NCBI RefSeq assembly: GCF_003265705.1
Contig: NW_020313005.1
Location: 15,429,797 to 15,493,796, forward strand
Direction: 5' to 3'
From: Callorhinus ursinus
Lineage: Eukaryota > Chordata > Mammalia > Carnivora > Otariidae
DNA: 64,000 bases
Positions 10,810 to 25,800 of the stretch are shown piece after piece. The position numbers and the translations under genes were made by a program. The notes under the pieces are model-generated. The model was not told the DNA's origin. It saw only the letters and a list, made by a program, of their open reading frames with translations, and searched no databases. How positions within the stretch are numbered: position 1 is the first letter of the stretch; each line of letters starts with the position of its first letter.

Positions 10810-13800
10810 CTAGGGAGAAAAAAAGGTTGACAGTAAGAAAGTGTAAGCCTATTCAGTATAGGATGAGAACGACCCTGAATTGCATTCTGGGGATGAAGGC
10901 AGATCTCAACATTTATGAAACATAAAAGCAGTGGTAGGGGTGACTCACCTCATTGTCTTCTGGATGAAGCCAAGCACCAGGAAGGTAAAGTGTTTCCTGA
11001 GGTCCAATAATTGAATATCGCCCAAGGTTACGTCCATTGATGAATGCAAATCCAGAATTCCAGGTCTGGAAGGAATGGAGTCTTAAGACATAGGAACAGA
11101 TTCACACTGGCAAGGTAAAACCTAAGGCACTTTTGGGAGTGAGAGCAAGACTCAATGCTTTGTGGCACTGAAAGTGGCAGTGAGTTTAGAATGGGATGTT
11201 CTAGAAACTCTACTAAGCTGTAGCTGGCCTAGGGATGACAGAGAAAAACATGAACCAAACCTTTAATGCTAATGCTACTGTTGTTCCTGACCCATGATAT
11301 ATAATGCTATGGTTTTTTAAAAAGCAGTTATTCTGTTTCCAGAGATAAGTATTAGGTAATAAAGATGAATGCTAATGCTAAGAACCATTATAAAAGCTAT
11401 ACATTTTTTTAAAAAATCTGCTTGCAATACAATGATGAGTGACAGGACCAAGATCTAGGCAAAGAAAACTGAGAGACAAGAAGACACTGAGACAGCTTTT
11501 CCAATAGAGGTGTCTGCTTATTCAGGAAGAGATGGCTGAGAAGCTGAGCAGAACATTTTATAGCCCCACAAGCTTAGGGAACAAAAATTGAATACCAAGG
11601 AACCTTATTAAATAATTTACATTCTGGGCTGTGATCCTGAGGGCCTATACCCAAGGAGAAGAGTGAACTAGAACTAGTCTGGCCATTGTATAGAAGCCTT
11701 GATTCAAATCATTTCCATCCTCTTAATTGTAGTAAGGTGATTACTAGTGCACTTAACTCCAGAGATGGATGTAAATTCTCTGACATCCTCTTAGGCTTTA
11801 AGTTATTTCTAGCATTTTTCATATATAATTTTTGGAACTCAAAAAAATCAAGCAGATGGGGTGGGAAAGACAATATAATAAAAAAAACTACAAGGAACAA
11901 CACACAATAAAAATAGATGCACAGGTGATGCAGATAATGGATTTATAAGTCTCAGGCTTTAAAAGAATTGCCTATTAAATTAGCATGCTCATAGGGATCA
12001 AAGACAAGAGCTAAAATTTTGACAGAGAAATGGAAACTATAAAAAAGTCTATAGAATGAAAACTCTAAAATTAAAAAATGTAATAATTAAAATTAATAAT
12101 TTAACAGATGTTTTGAATAGCAGACTAGATAAACTAAATAGAGATATAGCTAAATATAGAATTAGTAAACTGAATAATAGGAAAGAGAGTTTTCAAAATT
12201 AAGCTCAGAGGAAAGAAGAATGAGAAGCAGACAAGACAGGAAGACAAAAGGAGATATAACAAAATGGTTCTAACATAAAATTGGAGCCTCTGAAATGCTC
12301 CAATTAAAAAACAAAGATTGCTGGACATTAAATAAAGCAGTTATATGATATTTATAAGAAAACCTTCTAAAATATAAAGGAATTGTAAAAATAAAATAAT
12401 AACAGAAAAAGATAAAATAGATAAACCTTAAGCGAAAGGAAGTTACTATAGTTCTATTAATATCAGAAAAATTTGACATTAAGGCAAGAAGTACTATTAG
12501 AGATAAAGAGGAATATCTCCTGATAATAAAATTCTTAATCTACCCTGGGTGATAATGATATACAGAAAAGCTAAAGTATAGATTCAGAATATATAAGCAA
12601 AATTGATGAAATAACAGGAGAAATAAGATTTAAAACTGTAATGGAAAATTTTCAAACAATGTTTCAATAGCTAATAGATAAAGCAAACAGGAATCAATAA
12701 AGACATAAAACATTCAAAATAAGGTAATTAACAAAGTTGAACTCATTGACATATATAGAACATTGATCTAATATATGCAGAATATACCTATTCTTTCAAG
12801 TATACATAATAATCTTTATAACTTTGATCCTATATTGGACTAAACAAGTGCTATATTTTAAAGTTCTTAGACCACAGTGCAGTCAAACAAGAAACTGATA
12901 ACAAAAAATTACTTTATAAGTATCCAAATATTTGGAAAATAAGAAACACGTACACTTCTAAATAACGCAGAGGCCAAAGCAAAAATCATGAGGAAATTTG
13001 TAACATATTTGAATTAATTGGTGATGAAAATAAAACATATAAAAACGTGGAATATATATCCAGAATAGGCAATTCCATCGACACAGGAAGAAAAGTATTG
13101 TTTGTCAGGCGCTGAGGAGAAGGGAAGATGGGAAGTAAGTGCTTAATGGGTACAGGGTTTCCTGTTAGAGTTATAAAACTGTTTTGGAACTAAATATAAG
13201 GAAGAATTGCATTCATTGTAAATGTACCAAATGCCTCTGGATTGTTCACTTTAAAATGATTAATTTTATGTTAATGTAAATTTCACCTCAATAAATGTTT
13301 TAAACTTATGGGGTACAACCAAATTCATACTTAAATGAAAAATCACCTAAATTCATATGTTAAAAAGAATAAAGACTAAAAGTCAGTTATCTAAGCACCC
13401 ATCTCAAGAAATTACAAAAAGAAAGAAGATAACTCCTAAGATAAAAAGTAGAATAAACAAAATACACCTTCAGAGTGGCTAGTATCAAATAAACAAACAA
13501 ACGAACAAACAAGATATAGCAAGTGTTGGCAAGGATGTGGAGAAAATGGAACGCTCATGCGCTGTTGGTGGGAATGCAAACTGGCACAGCTACTGTGGAA
13601 AACAGTATGGAGGTTCCTCAAAAATTTAAAATAGGATTACCATATGATCCAATAATTCCACTACTGGGTATATATCCAAAGAAAACAAAAACATTAATTC
13701 AAAAAGATATATGTACCTCCGAAACAAATAATGCATTATATGTTAAAAAAAGAAAAGAAAAGAAAAAGATAGCAGGAAGGGAAAAATGAAGCAGGGGAAT

Positions 13801-16800
13801 CAGAGGGGGAGACGAACCATGAGAGACTATGGACTCTGAGAAACTGAGGGTTCTAGAGGGGAGGGGGGTGAGGGGATGTGTTAGTCTGGTGATGGGTATT
13901 AAGGAGGGCAGGTATTGAATGGAGCACTGGGTGTTATACACAAACAATCATGGAACACTACATCAAAAACTAATGATGTAATGTATGGTGATTAACATAA
14001 CAATAAAACTTTAAAAATGTAAAAAATATAAATAGATAAAAAAAGATATATGTACCTCTATGTTTATTACAGCATTATTTATATTAGTAAATAAGGAAGC
14101 AACCCAAGTGTCCATGGAGAGATGAATGGATAAAGAAGATGTGGGGTGTGTGTGTGTGTATACACACACAATAGAATATTACTCAACCACAAAAAAGAAT
14201 GAAATCTTGCCATTTGCAACAATATGGATGGACCTAGGGGACCTAAGTGCTACGTGAAATAAGTCAGACAGAGAAAGACAAATACCATATGATTTCACTC
14301 ATATGTGGAATTTAAGAAACAAAACAAAACAAATGAACAAATGAAAAAAGAGACAAGTGAAAAACAGACTCTTACATACAGAGAACAAACTAGTGGTTGA
14401 CAGAGGGGAAGTGGGTAGAGGGATGGGTGAAATAGATAAAAGAGATTGTGAGTACTCATACTGATGAGCACCAAGAAATGTATACAATTGCTGAATTACT
14501 ATATTGTACACCTAATATAACTAATTGTACAACTAATATAACACAATGTTAATTATACTTGAATAAAAAACTTTAAAATGCAAAATTATAGGACTACGTG
14601 ATAGGGGAAATGATTAGTATTTAAAAGTTGTGGGGCACCTGGGTGGCTCATTCAGTTAAGCATCTGCCTTCCGCTCAGGTCATGATCTCAGGGTCCTGGA
14701 ATTGAGCCCTGTGTCGGGCTCCCTGATCAGCAGAGTCTGCTTCTCCTTCTCCCTCTCCTCTGAACCTCCTCCTGACTTGTGCTCTCTCTCTCTCTCTCAA
14801 ATAAATAAACAAAATCTTTAAAAAAAAAGTTGAACAATTAAAATAATATGTACTAGAAACATACTAAAATGTTTAATATATTTTTATTTTAAAATAGTTT
14901 CAGATCTATACAAACTTTGCAAAGATAGTGCAGGATTTCACAAAAGAACAAAATAATAAGAATAATAATAATAAAGAAAATGGCAGAAATGAAACAGAAA
15001 AAAACACATGATATGGTAAAAGTCACAGCCAACCATTGATTCTTTGAAAGATTAATAATTTGGTAATGTTCTGATGAAACTTATCAAGACAAAATGAGAC
15101 AATACTACAGATGATCTAAACATTAAAAATGAACAACTCAAACATAACACATTGAAAATTAAAAGGAAATGGAAAAATTCCCAGAAAAATAAATTTTATT
15201 AAAACTAACCTCTTTTTTTAAAAGATTTTATTTATTTATTTGAGAGAGAGAGAGAGAGCACAAATCAGGGGAGGGGCAGAGGGAGAGAGAGAAGCTGACC
15301 CCCGCTGAGCGGGGAGCCCAAGGCAGGGCTCGATCCCAGGACCCTGGGAACATGACCTGAGCCGAAGGCAGACTCTTAACTGACTGAGCCACCCAGGCGC
15401 CCCTAAAATTAACTTTTAAAGAAACCAAGTCTGACTAGTACTTTAATCTTGAAGGACTTTAATCCACACTTACAAACTTTCCCACAAAGAAAAAGTCAAC
15501 CCTAAATGGCTTCACAAGTGAAATCTACCAAACATGTAAGAAGTAATAACAGGCTTACACAGACTCTACTTCTCAAATTATTTATGGGGGTCTTAAAACA
15601 TGGTACCAAAACATGACAAAGATGTCTCAGTCACAAACATAAACACAAAAGAAGTCTTAATATTTACAATAGCCAAACACCGGAAATAATACAAATGTCT
15701 ATCAACAGTAGGATGGTTAAATAAAGTATGGTATTTTATGAAATGGAACCCCATACAATACTGAAAATGAATAAATCACCACAACATCACTTAATGGTTG
15801 AATCTTAGCAAAAAAGAAGCCACACAAAAAAGATGCTATACAATTCAATTTACATGAAGTAAAAGGGGAAGCACTGAATTGGAGTGTTAGAAGTCAAGAT
15901 AATGGTTCACTTTTAGGAACAAGGAGAGACAGTGATTGGGAGGGGTGCTGACAATATTTTATTTTTTTCATCTCAAAAGAAGTACATGGTGTTCACTTTG
16001 TGAAAATTTATTGAACTGTGCATTTATGTGCATGTATGTCACTATGTGTGTTTATATATAAAAAGCTCTACGAGGTATAGTATTTTTAAAAAGCAAGTTG
16101 CAGAATATAATTTAGGGAATGAACCCATTAGTGTAAAAAGTAATTGTGTATATGTTTAGGCAAAGTTATATATGAAATACCACAAACTGTTGGTGTCACC
16201 AGCCTAACCTCCTGAATTCAGGAAATTTCTAGTAGAAGCTTCTGCCTGTCAATGTTATCTTTTAGGAACTAAACTCCTAGAGGCTTCTGCCTAGCTGTTG
16301 ATTTTACCTTTTAGAAAGGAACTAATGGACTGCTAGACTAGAAAAAGAAACATTTGAGGGCCACACCTGTGCAGATGAACCAGAAAGTGCCAGAAGTGAC
16401 CTCAGCCTCATGATGACATTAAAATCCCCTTCTAAATATTCATCCCAAGCCCTAATAAAAGGCTCTGCTTTCCCATCTTCAGGGAGACAGAACTTTGAAA
16501 ATTATTCCCCACAATCTCCTTGTTTGTATAAATAAATGACTTGTGAGGCAACCCTATTTGGTGTAGTGTGTCTGTAACTGAGCAAGGAGTGTCCCACTTC
16601 AGTCCAGTGACACAGGTAGTGTGGTAATGTTTAGTTCTGAAAAGTAAAAGGAATTGGAATGGAGGGTATGTTGGAAAGAGAAACTCCATCATTTGCTCTC
16701 TCTATCTTATTATTTCAGGTTTTCCATTGTGTTTTGATTTATTATTTTTAAAATAATGATACATTAGGAAGACAGAAATGTTGGAAGTCTTATTAGAAAT

Positions 16801-19800
16801 GAGGACGAGAAAAACAAGGAAAATGGGGAAACACTCCTGCCAGGAACACTATGGCTTTGCTTTAAAACTCTTCTGAAAAGAAGAAGTGGTTGGACTCTGA
16901 AAAACAAACTGAGGGTTCTAGAGGGGAGGGGGGTGGGGAGATGGGTTAGCCTGGTGATGGGTATTAAAGAGGGCACGTTTTGCGTGGAGCACTGGGTGTT
17001 ATACACAAACAATGAATCATGGAACACTACATCAAAAACTAATGATGTAATTTATGATGATTTACATAACAATAAATAATTTAAAGAAGAAAAAAAAAAA
17101 AGTGGTTGGGACACCAGAACAGCTGAGGGCAGCTCACCTACCAGTAGACTCAGGAAGGTGTCCTTGGGTGAAGAGTTAACCTTCAAGGTACCAAGGTAGA
17201 AGGCAGGGCCCAAATAGCTCTCTGTGACAGGCCTCCAAGGGGCAAAGCGGAGCCTGGAGGAAGAACAGAGCCTTGAAGAAGAGAAAATACCCCTTCTCCA
17301 CTCTAGTGCCAACACCTAGATTTCCCCACCCAAGGATTAGGATTCTGATCCAGGGACATATATTAGACTAGAAGCATTAAAATCAGGAGTCAGGAGACTT
17401 GTTCTGGGGTTCTAGTCCTGACCCCAAAGCACTCTATAATCTTGGGTAAATCATTTCAGTTCTCCAAATCTTAGCTTTTCATCTGCAAAGTGAAGAGTTT
17501 GACATCTGTAAGCCCCCTGATCCTTCCAAGTGTTTAATGGGTGTAAGGAGGAACATACCTTTCAAAGAAGCTCATTGTCATTTCCAGAGAATAGATAACA
17601 AAACCTTTCAGGGGAACGTTATTGATGGTAACTGATCCAGTTAATCCTGCAGGTAAGGGTAGGAAAAAATACGGACAGGGACTGGACATTCTCCAGTGTC
17701 TGGGATAAAGAAATGCTGACTGTATATGCCTGTGACAAGGAATCAGCCAGGAGGGCAAACACTTGTCTGACCCGCTATGACCAAAAGTTTCCTGTTGTAT
17801 GGTTCCATATTACCAAGAAAGCTTCCCACTTTGTATCAGAACTTTCTCTGAAATTCCCAGTAGGAGACTGGACCCTGCTCTACAATAAGCCAGGGCCCAA
17901 TCTAACTGTTCTGCTTTTCTACCCAGGAGACCTGAAGAAGGCAGGACAAAGGAGAGGTAGTCTTTGGTCCTGGGACTTAGGTATCCCACTGCTCAAGGGG
18001 CTCATTTTCTCCTCCCAACTGCACATTGCCCCAATCTTAGGATCCAAGTAACCACAAAGAGAGATTACAGCTTATTTCCTACCTTTCCGCTGATCTTGAA
18101 TTTTCCATGAAAAATTGACTCGTCCTTGATTCTCTACCAGGATCCTTAGAAGTTGACATTTCTTTAAAAAAAAGAAAAAAGAAGGAAGTTGGCATTCCTG
18201 CTTGGGATAGACCAGCTCACAGAGACTACATGGCCTCGCAGAGTTTTTACACTAGAACCCATTCTTTCTCTGAGTCCCAGATGAAAGACAAGCAAATGGG
18301 AGAAAAGGGGGCTCCAGAGTGCAGCAGTCCTCCTCTCTCATAAGGACCATTTGTGTTCCTGTTCCAAACTCAATCTTCCCTTTCATTTGCTGGTCTGCCT
18401 TAGGAAAGGCAGAGAGACTCAGCTATGTGCCTTTGATCAGAGACCCAACCAGGGCCTGATGTTTGACTCAGGGCCTAATGGGTCCTAAAGTTCCATTTAC
18501 ACTGAAGCGTGTATTTTGCAACTCTACTACACCTGGCCCTGGGAGATGCAGTTACACTTATAGCCCTAAGTACTTGTTGATGGAACCGCAAGTGAGAAGT
18601 AATACCAAAGGGCAGTGACAGAGAAAGGAGGTAGTCTACCTCAGGACCAGGCTATGCTTGCATTTGAGTCAGAGGTCTAGGGAAGCACCCAGACTCTTGA
18701 ATCACATACCTTGATTTTAGCAATATTCAACTTCTTAGTATGATCATCCAGAAGTCCTATACTTATCTCATTCAAAAACACCTGCAAAAGAAGAGCCAGC
18801 ATCAGACTTACAGGCCCACCTGAAGAAAGAAGAGAGGCTCTGGTTTAGGAAGCAGAGCATTTTGAAGGAAGAGACTAGCCTTGGTGATCACAGATGGCTA
18901 GAAGCTGAACAGGAGGACCTCATAGGCTTAAGTTGTGATAAAGCCAAAAACAAGTCTCTTTGGTTTGACTTTATATTCCCAAAGCCTCACAAATAGTAGG
19001 TGCTTGAAAATATCACCTAATAGTAAAGTTGACCAGTGACTACTCTCCCCAATAACACAGTCAGGTTCTGCTTACCTTCATAGATAGCCTGTTGACACCT
19101 ACCTGTGCTGTATCTTGAACATTAGCATGGAGAGAACCTCCAGAGCAGATGGAAGTCTCATAAAGCACGAATCCATAGGACTGGCCATTCCCACTGTTTA
19201 TAGGGAGGTTCTCCATGTTGACTGGTGTATTAGATATAACTGGCTATGAGAGAGACATAAGCCAGGGTGATGAGAAGTTGGGATCCTTCTTCCTTAGGCC
19301 CTTGTCATTTTTTGTTGTACCTCCTAATGGTCCCCAACAGTTTTTTGGATAAGAAATACTAAAACAAGTGTTATATGATAATTTGCATCATCTCCACTGA
19401 CCAGGAAACTCAGGGGATAATAGGAGCATCGTAGAGGGAACAATTGTTGTAATCATGAGAATTAATGAAGTGAATAAATTGTATTTTAACATAACTGAAG
19501 TCAAATAAGAATTATGCACTAAAGCAAACATTTAGTTAGCATCTACAATGTGCCAATAACTATATTTATCTAAAACCCAGTGATAGCAGAGGTGAAGTTA
19601 ATATGAATTCAAAAGTCAACATTTTTCAAACAATTTCACCTTTTCTTCAAAATATAACAGGTAGTCTAATTTTAAAGGGAGAATATGGACATATAAAAGT
19701 TCAGTGATTTGGCCTATTTGATGGTGAAGAAGAGTCAGAAACTCAGTTTTATGGGTTCCTGGCTCTCAGTCTTTCCCATATGGATCATGCAGTCCCACCT

Positions 19801-22800
19801 AAGAGCATCTACCAGATGGTTCATCTGAGCAGGGAAAGAGGATCCTCTAATATCCTGCTTTCCCCCACCCCTACTCATTCTTCAAGTTCAAACCCCTTTA
19901 CAGTCTACCCAGAGAAAAAGTTTGTGGTTCTTACCCAATAGTTCTAAATTTGGACAAAATCTAAAAGATTTATTTTCACCCTTCACAATAAAAAGTACTT
20001 GAAGGAATCTCTACTCTGTGGCCTAAAGCCTTCTCCCCCATGGCCCCCAATAGCCAACCCCCCATTTCAGTGCCAGATAGTACTCACCTCATTTAAGTAC
20101 TGTAGGACATCCCACAGTGGCAAGTAAAGGGATGGTTTCACAGAAGGATACTCAGCCTTGGGAGTGAGCTTGGGTAAAGGGGGCAGAGGCACTGCTGAAA
20201 TGAAAATAAGCCATGGGGCAAAAAGTGCCTGAAATAACTACTGCCTTCTCTAAATTTCCCCATCCCTACCCATGAACTCTCATATCCCAGAGCCAACAAG
20301 AGAAATGGGTCCTATCCTGGCATATGTGTATACTTCTCCAAGAGCGATAAGAAACTGTAAATAACTAAATTGGAACGAGTTTTGTATGCATGGATAGCTA
20401 TAAAGTAATGTTGGTCGTATGGACCGAGGGCTCTCAGGGAGCAAGAATTCTGCCTTGTGCCTTCTGACAATGCTCACTTTCTAGCACATAGTATATTATT
20501 AACTTTATTTAAATAAATAAAACTAAGTAGGATGGCTTTTGCTATTGTATGTGAGGGTACCATGCCATCATACTAAGAGCTCTACAAACAGTAACATACT
20601 TAATCTTCACAGTCATTATAGGAGATGAATATCATTATCTTCATATTTCAGTGAAGAAATATGCTTCAGAGGCTTGAAACACTCAAGCAAAGCCACTCAT
20701 CTTTTAAGTAGGAAAACTGGGATTTGAACTTAAGGTTGCACTTGGCCTTAAGGCTCCAAGCTTTTGCCCATGGGGGAACTTTCCCTCCCCCCACCCTTCC
20801 ACTTCATGAGGAGAGCCATCCCTCAAATTAAAATGATTGCTGAGTACCTAAGACAGATCTAAAGAGTCTTCGAAGCTTGAAATATTTTTCTGTGTAATCC
20901 CCAGCCTCTGTCAGCACAGCATCATAGTCTGCAAGACACAAGAGTGTTGTCACTGACCAGGCAATCATCCACAGCAGACCCTGTTTCAGCACTGCTGGCA
21001 TGAGATGGGCCAAGGCTACCAGAGGGAGATAGAAGATACATCTTCCCCACCCCTGAACCAGTGCATCCCAGCTGTGTGTGGGGGGGGAGTGTTATGCCAC
21101 TCTGGGAACACTCCCCACAACCCGTCCTGGGGATCTGAGGCTGCCAAGCACTGGACTCATCCTTCTGTTTTACTTTCTAATGTACACCCTTTTCTTCCCT
21201 CAATCTGGATTGCCTAGGTATGTCTATCAGTGCCAGCAGCCACCATTTGTATTCTGTGTGTCTTAGAAGGTTCAAGTCAAGGGGTCAGTATATATGATGA
21301 GTGAAGCAGGGCTCTAGGTCTGAGGCACCCCATCTACTGCAATGACAGTTTGTTGGGGGCATTATGAACATCACAGAAGAAAGGAAAATAGATAGGAATA
21401 TCCTGAATGCTCAGCATAGGTTATAAGTCAAGAATTCAGTGATGCTCAGAACATGCTTTTGGATCCTCCTCTGTAAAGCTCCAGTACGCCTTATGTTGGG
21501 AGGTGACCATACCAGCAAGCACTTGCCATAGCTAGTGACAACAGCTCTGTGTATCCCAAAATATGTGGCCCCATTCATGAAACCAAAGTTGGTTCCACCG
21601 TGAAACATATATACATTGAAGGAGATCTCAGATGTGATAAATTTGGACACAGTTTCCACAACATCTGTAAAGGAGGAAGACAAGAACACAGGGAAAATTA
21701 AAAATTAAGACAGAAGTCTCTGATGAAATCTTATTCTCAACCCCACCCCATGATCAACTTAACAGTTTTGTGTTTCAACCTCCACTGAGATTCTAACCAG
21801 AAAATAGGTGGAATTGGCCAAACTATTCCAGGAAACCAAGTATTATCAATACCAAGAGCCATTTTGAAATTATTTTCCCCAGAGTATGGACATAATTTGA
21901 CTCCATGTTATATCTATTAAATAATAGCCTAAGAACCCTTATGTTACTTAAATATCTAATGTTCATTAAATTTTTTGAAATTATAGAATTAATTAGTATA
22001 ATCTCATTACTCCCTTCTAGGGTAATATAAAACCACTGCAACAGTCCACAAGTAGCTGTTCCCAATCTTCAGCCAGAGAAACTCTTATTTTTTTACCATG
22101 ATTTTAACAGGTATGATCAACTTTCCACTGGCCATCATAGGGAGTTTGTTAAAAGGTAGTCAGATATAGGATTCAATTCTGGCTGTGCTCTTTACTACTT
22201 GCATTAACTTGGACAGTCTATTTTTCTCTCAGAGCCTCTGCTTCTTTATCTGTTAAATGAAAAGTCCTAATTCCTACTACCTCATAGGACTGATGAAAGA
22301 ATATAGGTAAGAAACATACCATAGTGCCTGACACAAAAGCGATCAAAAAACTTGTTTGTTGGTGGTGGGTTTTGTTTTGTTTCAGCCCAAGCAGGCTCTC
22401 CTAAATTACCTGGTATTTTTCATTGGTTTGCTTTACTTCTGGTACAAGTGAGCTTATTTTCATAATATTGACAGCAGAATATATTTACTAGCAAAATACT
22501 TTTATTAAGTCAACATCTGCCAGGCACTGTTCTGAGTTGTTTCCTGCATTTAATCCTCACAACAACCCTATGAGGTAGGTTACATGATACTTCTGTTTTC
22601 AATGAGGACACTGAGACTTAGCAGACAAGGAAAGCTGTCTTGGATCATGCAGCTAGTCATGCAGACTAGTAGAGCTGAGATTGAAATCCTGACCTCTTTG
22701 GCTGCAGGATCCATGCTTTAAACCATCATTGCATGTTGTTTCCTGACAATGACTACCACTTAGTTGACAAGACCAGAGCAGTGGCCTGTGCATTTGCCAG

Positions 22801-25800
22801 AGATTATTAAGACTTTTAGCAAATGCATCCCCTTCTTCAGAGATGTTGCCTTTCCAAGACCCTTTCCATGACCACCTTGCCTTACCTCTGCAGGCCTGTC
22901 CCTGTCTTTTCTATCACTGCACCTGTTTGTTTGCTTCAAAGCACTTGTTAGATGTGGAACCCTTGATTTACTTCTTAATTTTCTGTCAACTCTACTAAAT
23001 AACAAGCTCCCTAGGGGTAGAAACCAGGTCATTTTTATTCATCAGTATACACTCAAACCTAGCCAAGTCCTTGTACATATAGGTATTGAATGAATAGTTA
23101 TGGCTGAATGAGCTAATTAATTAGAAAAGAAATGTGTGAATGATCCATGACTCAGGACCACCTCTACTCAGGGTTCAACACTGCAAAACACTTACCCTCA
23201 GGATTACCAACCATATGTTCACCTCCCCATGTGTCAAACCAGCCAACCCAGAATTCCATGATCATAATGGGCTTATTGCTCTAGAAAGAAACCAAATCAA
23301 ATACCAAGTCTGACAAAATGTAAAAAGAAAACCAGAAAAGCTAAACACAACAGATGAGAATTTAAGGAACTCATGCTGTTCACTTTTTCAAAATTCAGTG
23401 CTTCATTCTCCCTCCTTTCCCATCACCCATCATACCTTTACCATCACCCATAGCTTTGGTTCCTCCACCTCTCCTAAACATTCATGCTGTCCATACTCCT
23501 TATACTTTATGTGCCTCACTGCTGTACCTGGATATCATCATCTATGATTCTAACCTTGTCATATGTGAGGCTGGTTTTAAAACAATTGGCTTTGGATAAA
23601 CAAGGACCTGACTACAATTCTTGACACAGATACTGAGGTTCACGTATACCAAAGACCAACAGCTAATATCATCCTCAACGGGGAAAAACTGAGAGCTTTT
23701 CCTCTATGATCAGGAATAAGACAGGGATGTCCACTCTCACTATTACTATTTAACATAGTACTGGAAGTCCTAGCCTCAGCAATCAGACAACAAAAAGAAA
23801 TAAAAGGCATCCAAATCAGCAAGGAAGAAGTCGAAATTTCGCTATTTGCAGATGACATGGTATCTACGCAGAAAACCCAAAAGACTTCACCAAAAAGTTG
23901 TTAGAACTAATACATGAATTTAGCAAAATCACAAGGTGTAATCAACATACAGAAATCTGTTGCATTTCTATTTGCTAATAATGAAGCAGCAGAAAGAAAT
24001 ATTAAAGAATCAATCCCATTTATAATTGCACCAAAAACAAGATAACTAGGAATAAACCTAACCAAAGAGGTAAAAGATTTCTACTCTAAAAACTATAGAA
24101 CACATATGAAAGAAAATGAAAAAAACACAAAGAAATGGAAAAACATTCCATGCTCATGGAGTGGAAGAACAAACATTGTTAAAATATCTATACTAGCCAA
24201 AACAATCTATATATTCAATGCTATCCCTATCAAAATACCATCAGCAATTTTCACAGAGCTAGAACAAACAATCCTAAGATTTTATGGAACAACAAATGAC
24301 CCTGAATAGCCAAAGCAATCCTGAAAAAGAAAAGTAAAGCAGGAGGCATCACCATTCCAGACTTCAAGCTATATTACAAAGCTGTAGTCATCAAGACAGT
24401 ATGGTGCTGGCATAAAAACAGACACATAGATCAAGGGGACAGAAGTGAAAACCCAGAAATGGACCCACAACTGTATGGTCAACTAATCTTCAACAAAGTA
24501 GGAAAGGATATCCAATGGAAAAAAGACAGTCCCTTCAACAGATGGTGTTGGGAAAACTGGACAGTGACATGCAGAAGAATGAAAGTAGACCACTGTCTTA
24601 CACCATACACAAAAATAAATTCAAAATAGTTGAAAGACCTAAATGTGAGACAGGAATCCATCAAAATCCTAGAGAACACAGGCAGCAACCTCTTTGACCT
24701 TGGCTGTAGCAACTTCTTACTAGACATGTTGCCAGAGGCAAGGGAAACAAAAGCAAAAACGAACTACTGGGACTTCATCAAGATAAAAACTTCTGCATAG
24801 AAAAGGAGACAACCAACAAAACTAAAAGGCAGCCTACGGGATGGGAGAAGATATTTTCAAATATCTGATAAAGGGTTAGTATCCAAAATCTATAAAGAAC
24901 TTATCAAACTCAACACCCAAAAAGCAAATAATCCAGTTAAGAAATGGGCAGAGACATGAATAGGCATTTTGCCAAAGAAGACATCCAGATGGCCAACAGA
25001 CACATGAAAAAATGCCCCACATCACTTGTCATCAGGGAAATACAAATCAAAACCACAATGAGATATCACCTCACACCTGTCAGAATGGCTAAAATGAATG
25101 GCTAAAATAAAAAGTCAGGAAACAACAAATGTTGGTGAAGATGTGGAGAAAGGGGAACCCTCTTACATTATTGGTGGGAATGCAAACTGGTGCAGCCACT
25201 CTGGAAAACAGTATGGAGGAGGTTCCACAAAAAGTTAAAAATAGAATTACCCTATGATCCAGCAATTGCTTTACTAGGTATTTACCCAAAGGATAAAAAA
25301 TACAGGTTTGAAGAGGTACATGCACCCTGATATTTCTAGCAGAATGATCAACTATAGTCAAATTATGGAAAGAGCCCAAATGTCCATCAACTGATGAATG
25401 GATAAAGAAAGTGTGGTATATATATACAATGGAATACTACTCAGCCATCGAAAAGAATGAAATCTTGCCATTTGCAACAGTGTGGATGGAGCTAGAGTGT
25501 ATTATGCTAAGTGAAATAAGTAAGTCAGAGAAAGACAAATACCATATGATTTCAGTCATATATGGAATTTAAGAAACAAAACAGATGAACGTATGGGAGG
25601 GGGAAAAAGAGAGAGAGAGGGAATCAAATCATAAGAGACTTAATGTTAGAGAACAAACTGAGGGTTGATGGAAGGAAAGTGAGTAGGGGATGGGCTAAAC
25701 AAGTGATGGGTATTAAGGAGGGCACCTGTTATGATGAGCATTGGGTATTATGTGTAAGTGATGAATCACTAAATTCTACTCCTGAAACCAATATTACATT

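Noticed and set aside
14631..14710. tRNA-like head of SINECs as possible tRNA genes
   Set aside because: The heads are tRNA-Lys-derived but lack a foldable complete cloverleaf and are followed by the SINE body.
17713..18051. 112-codon plus-strand frame between exons 16 and 15
   Set aside because: Antisense to an intron, no recognised domain, no promoter or splice context.
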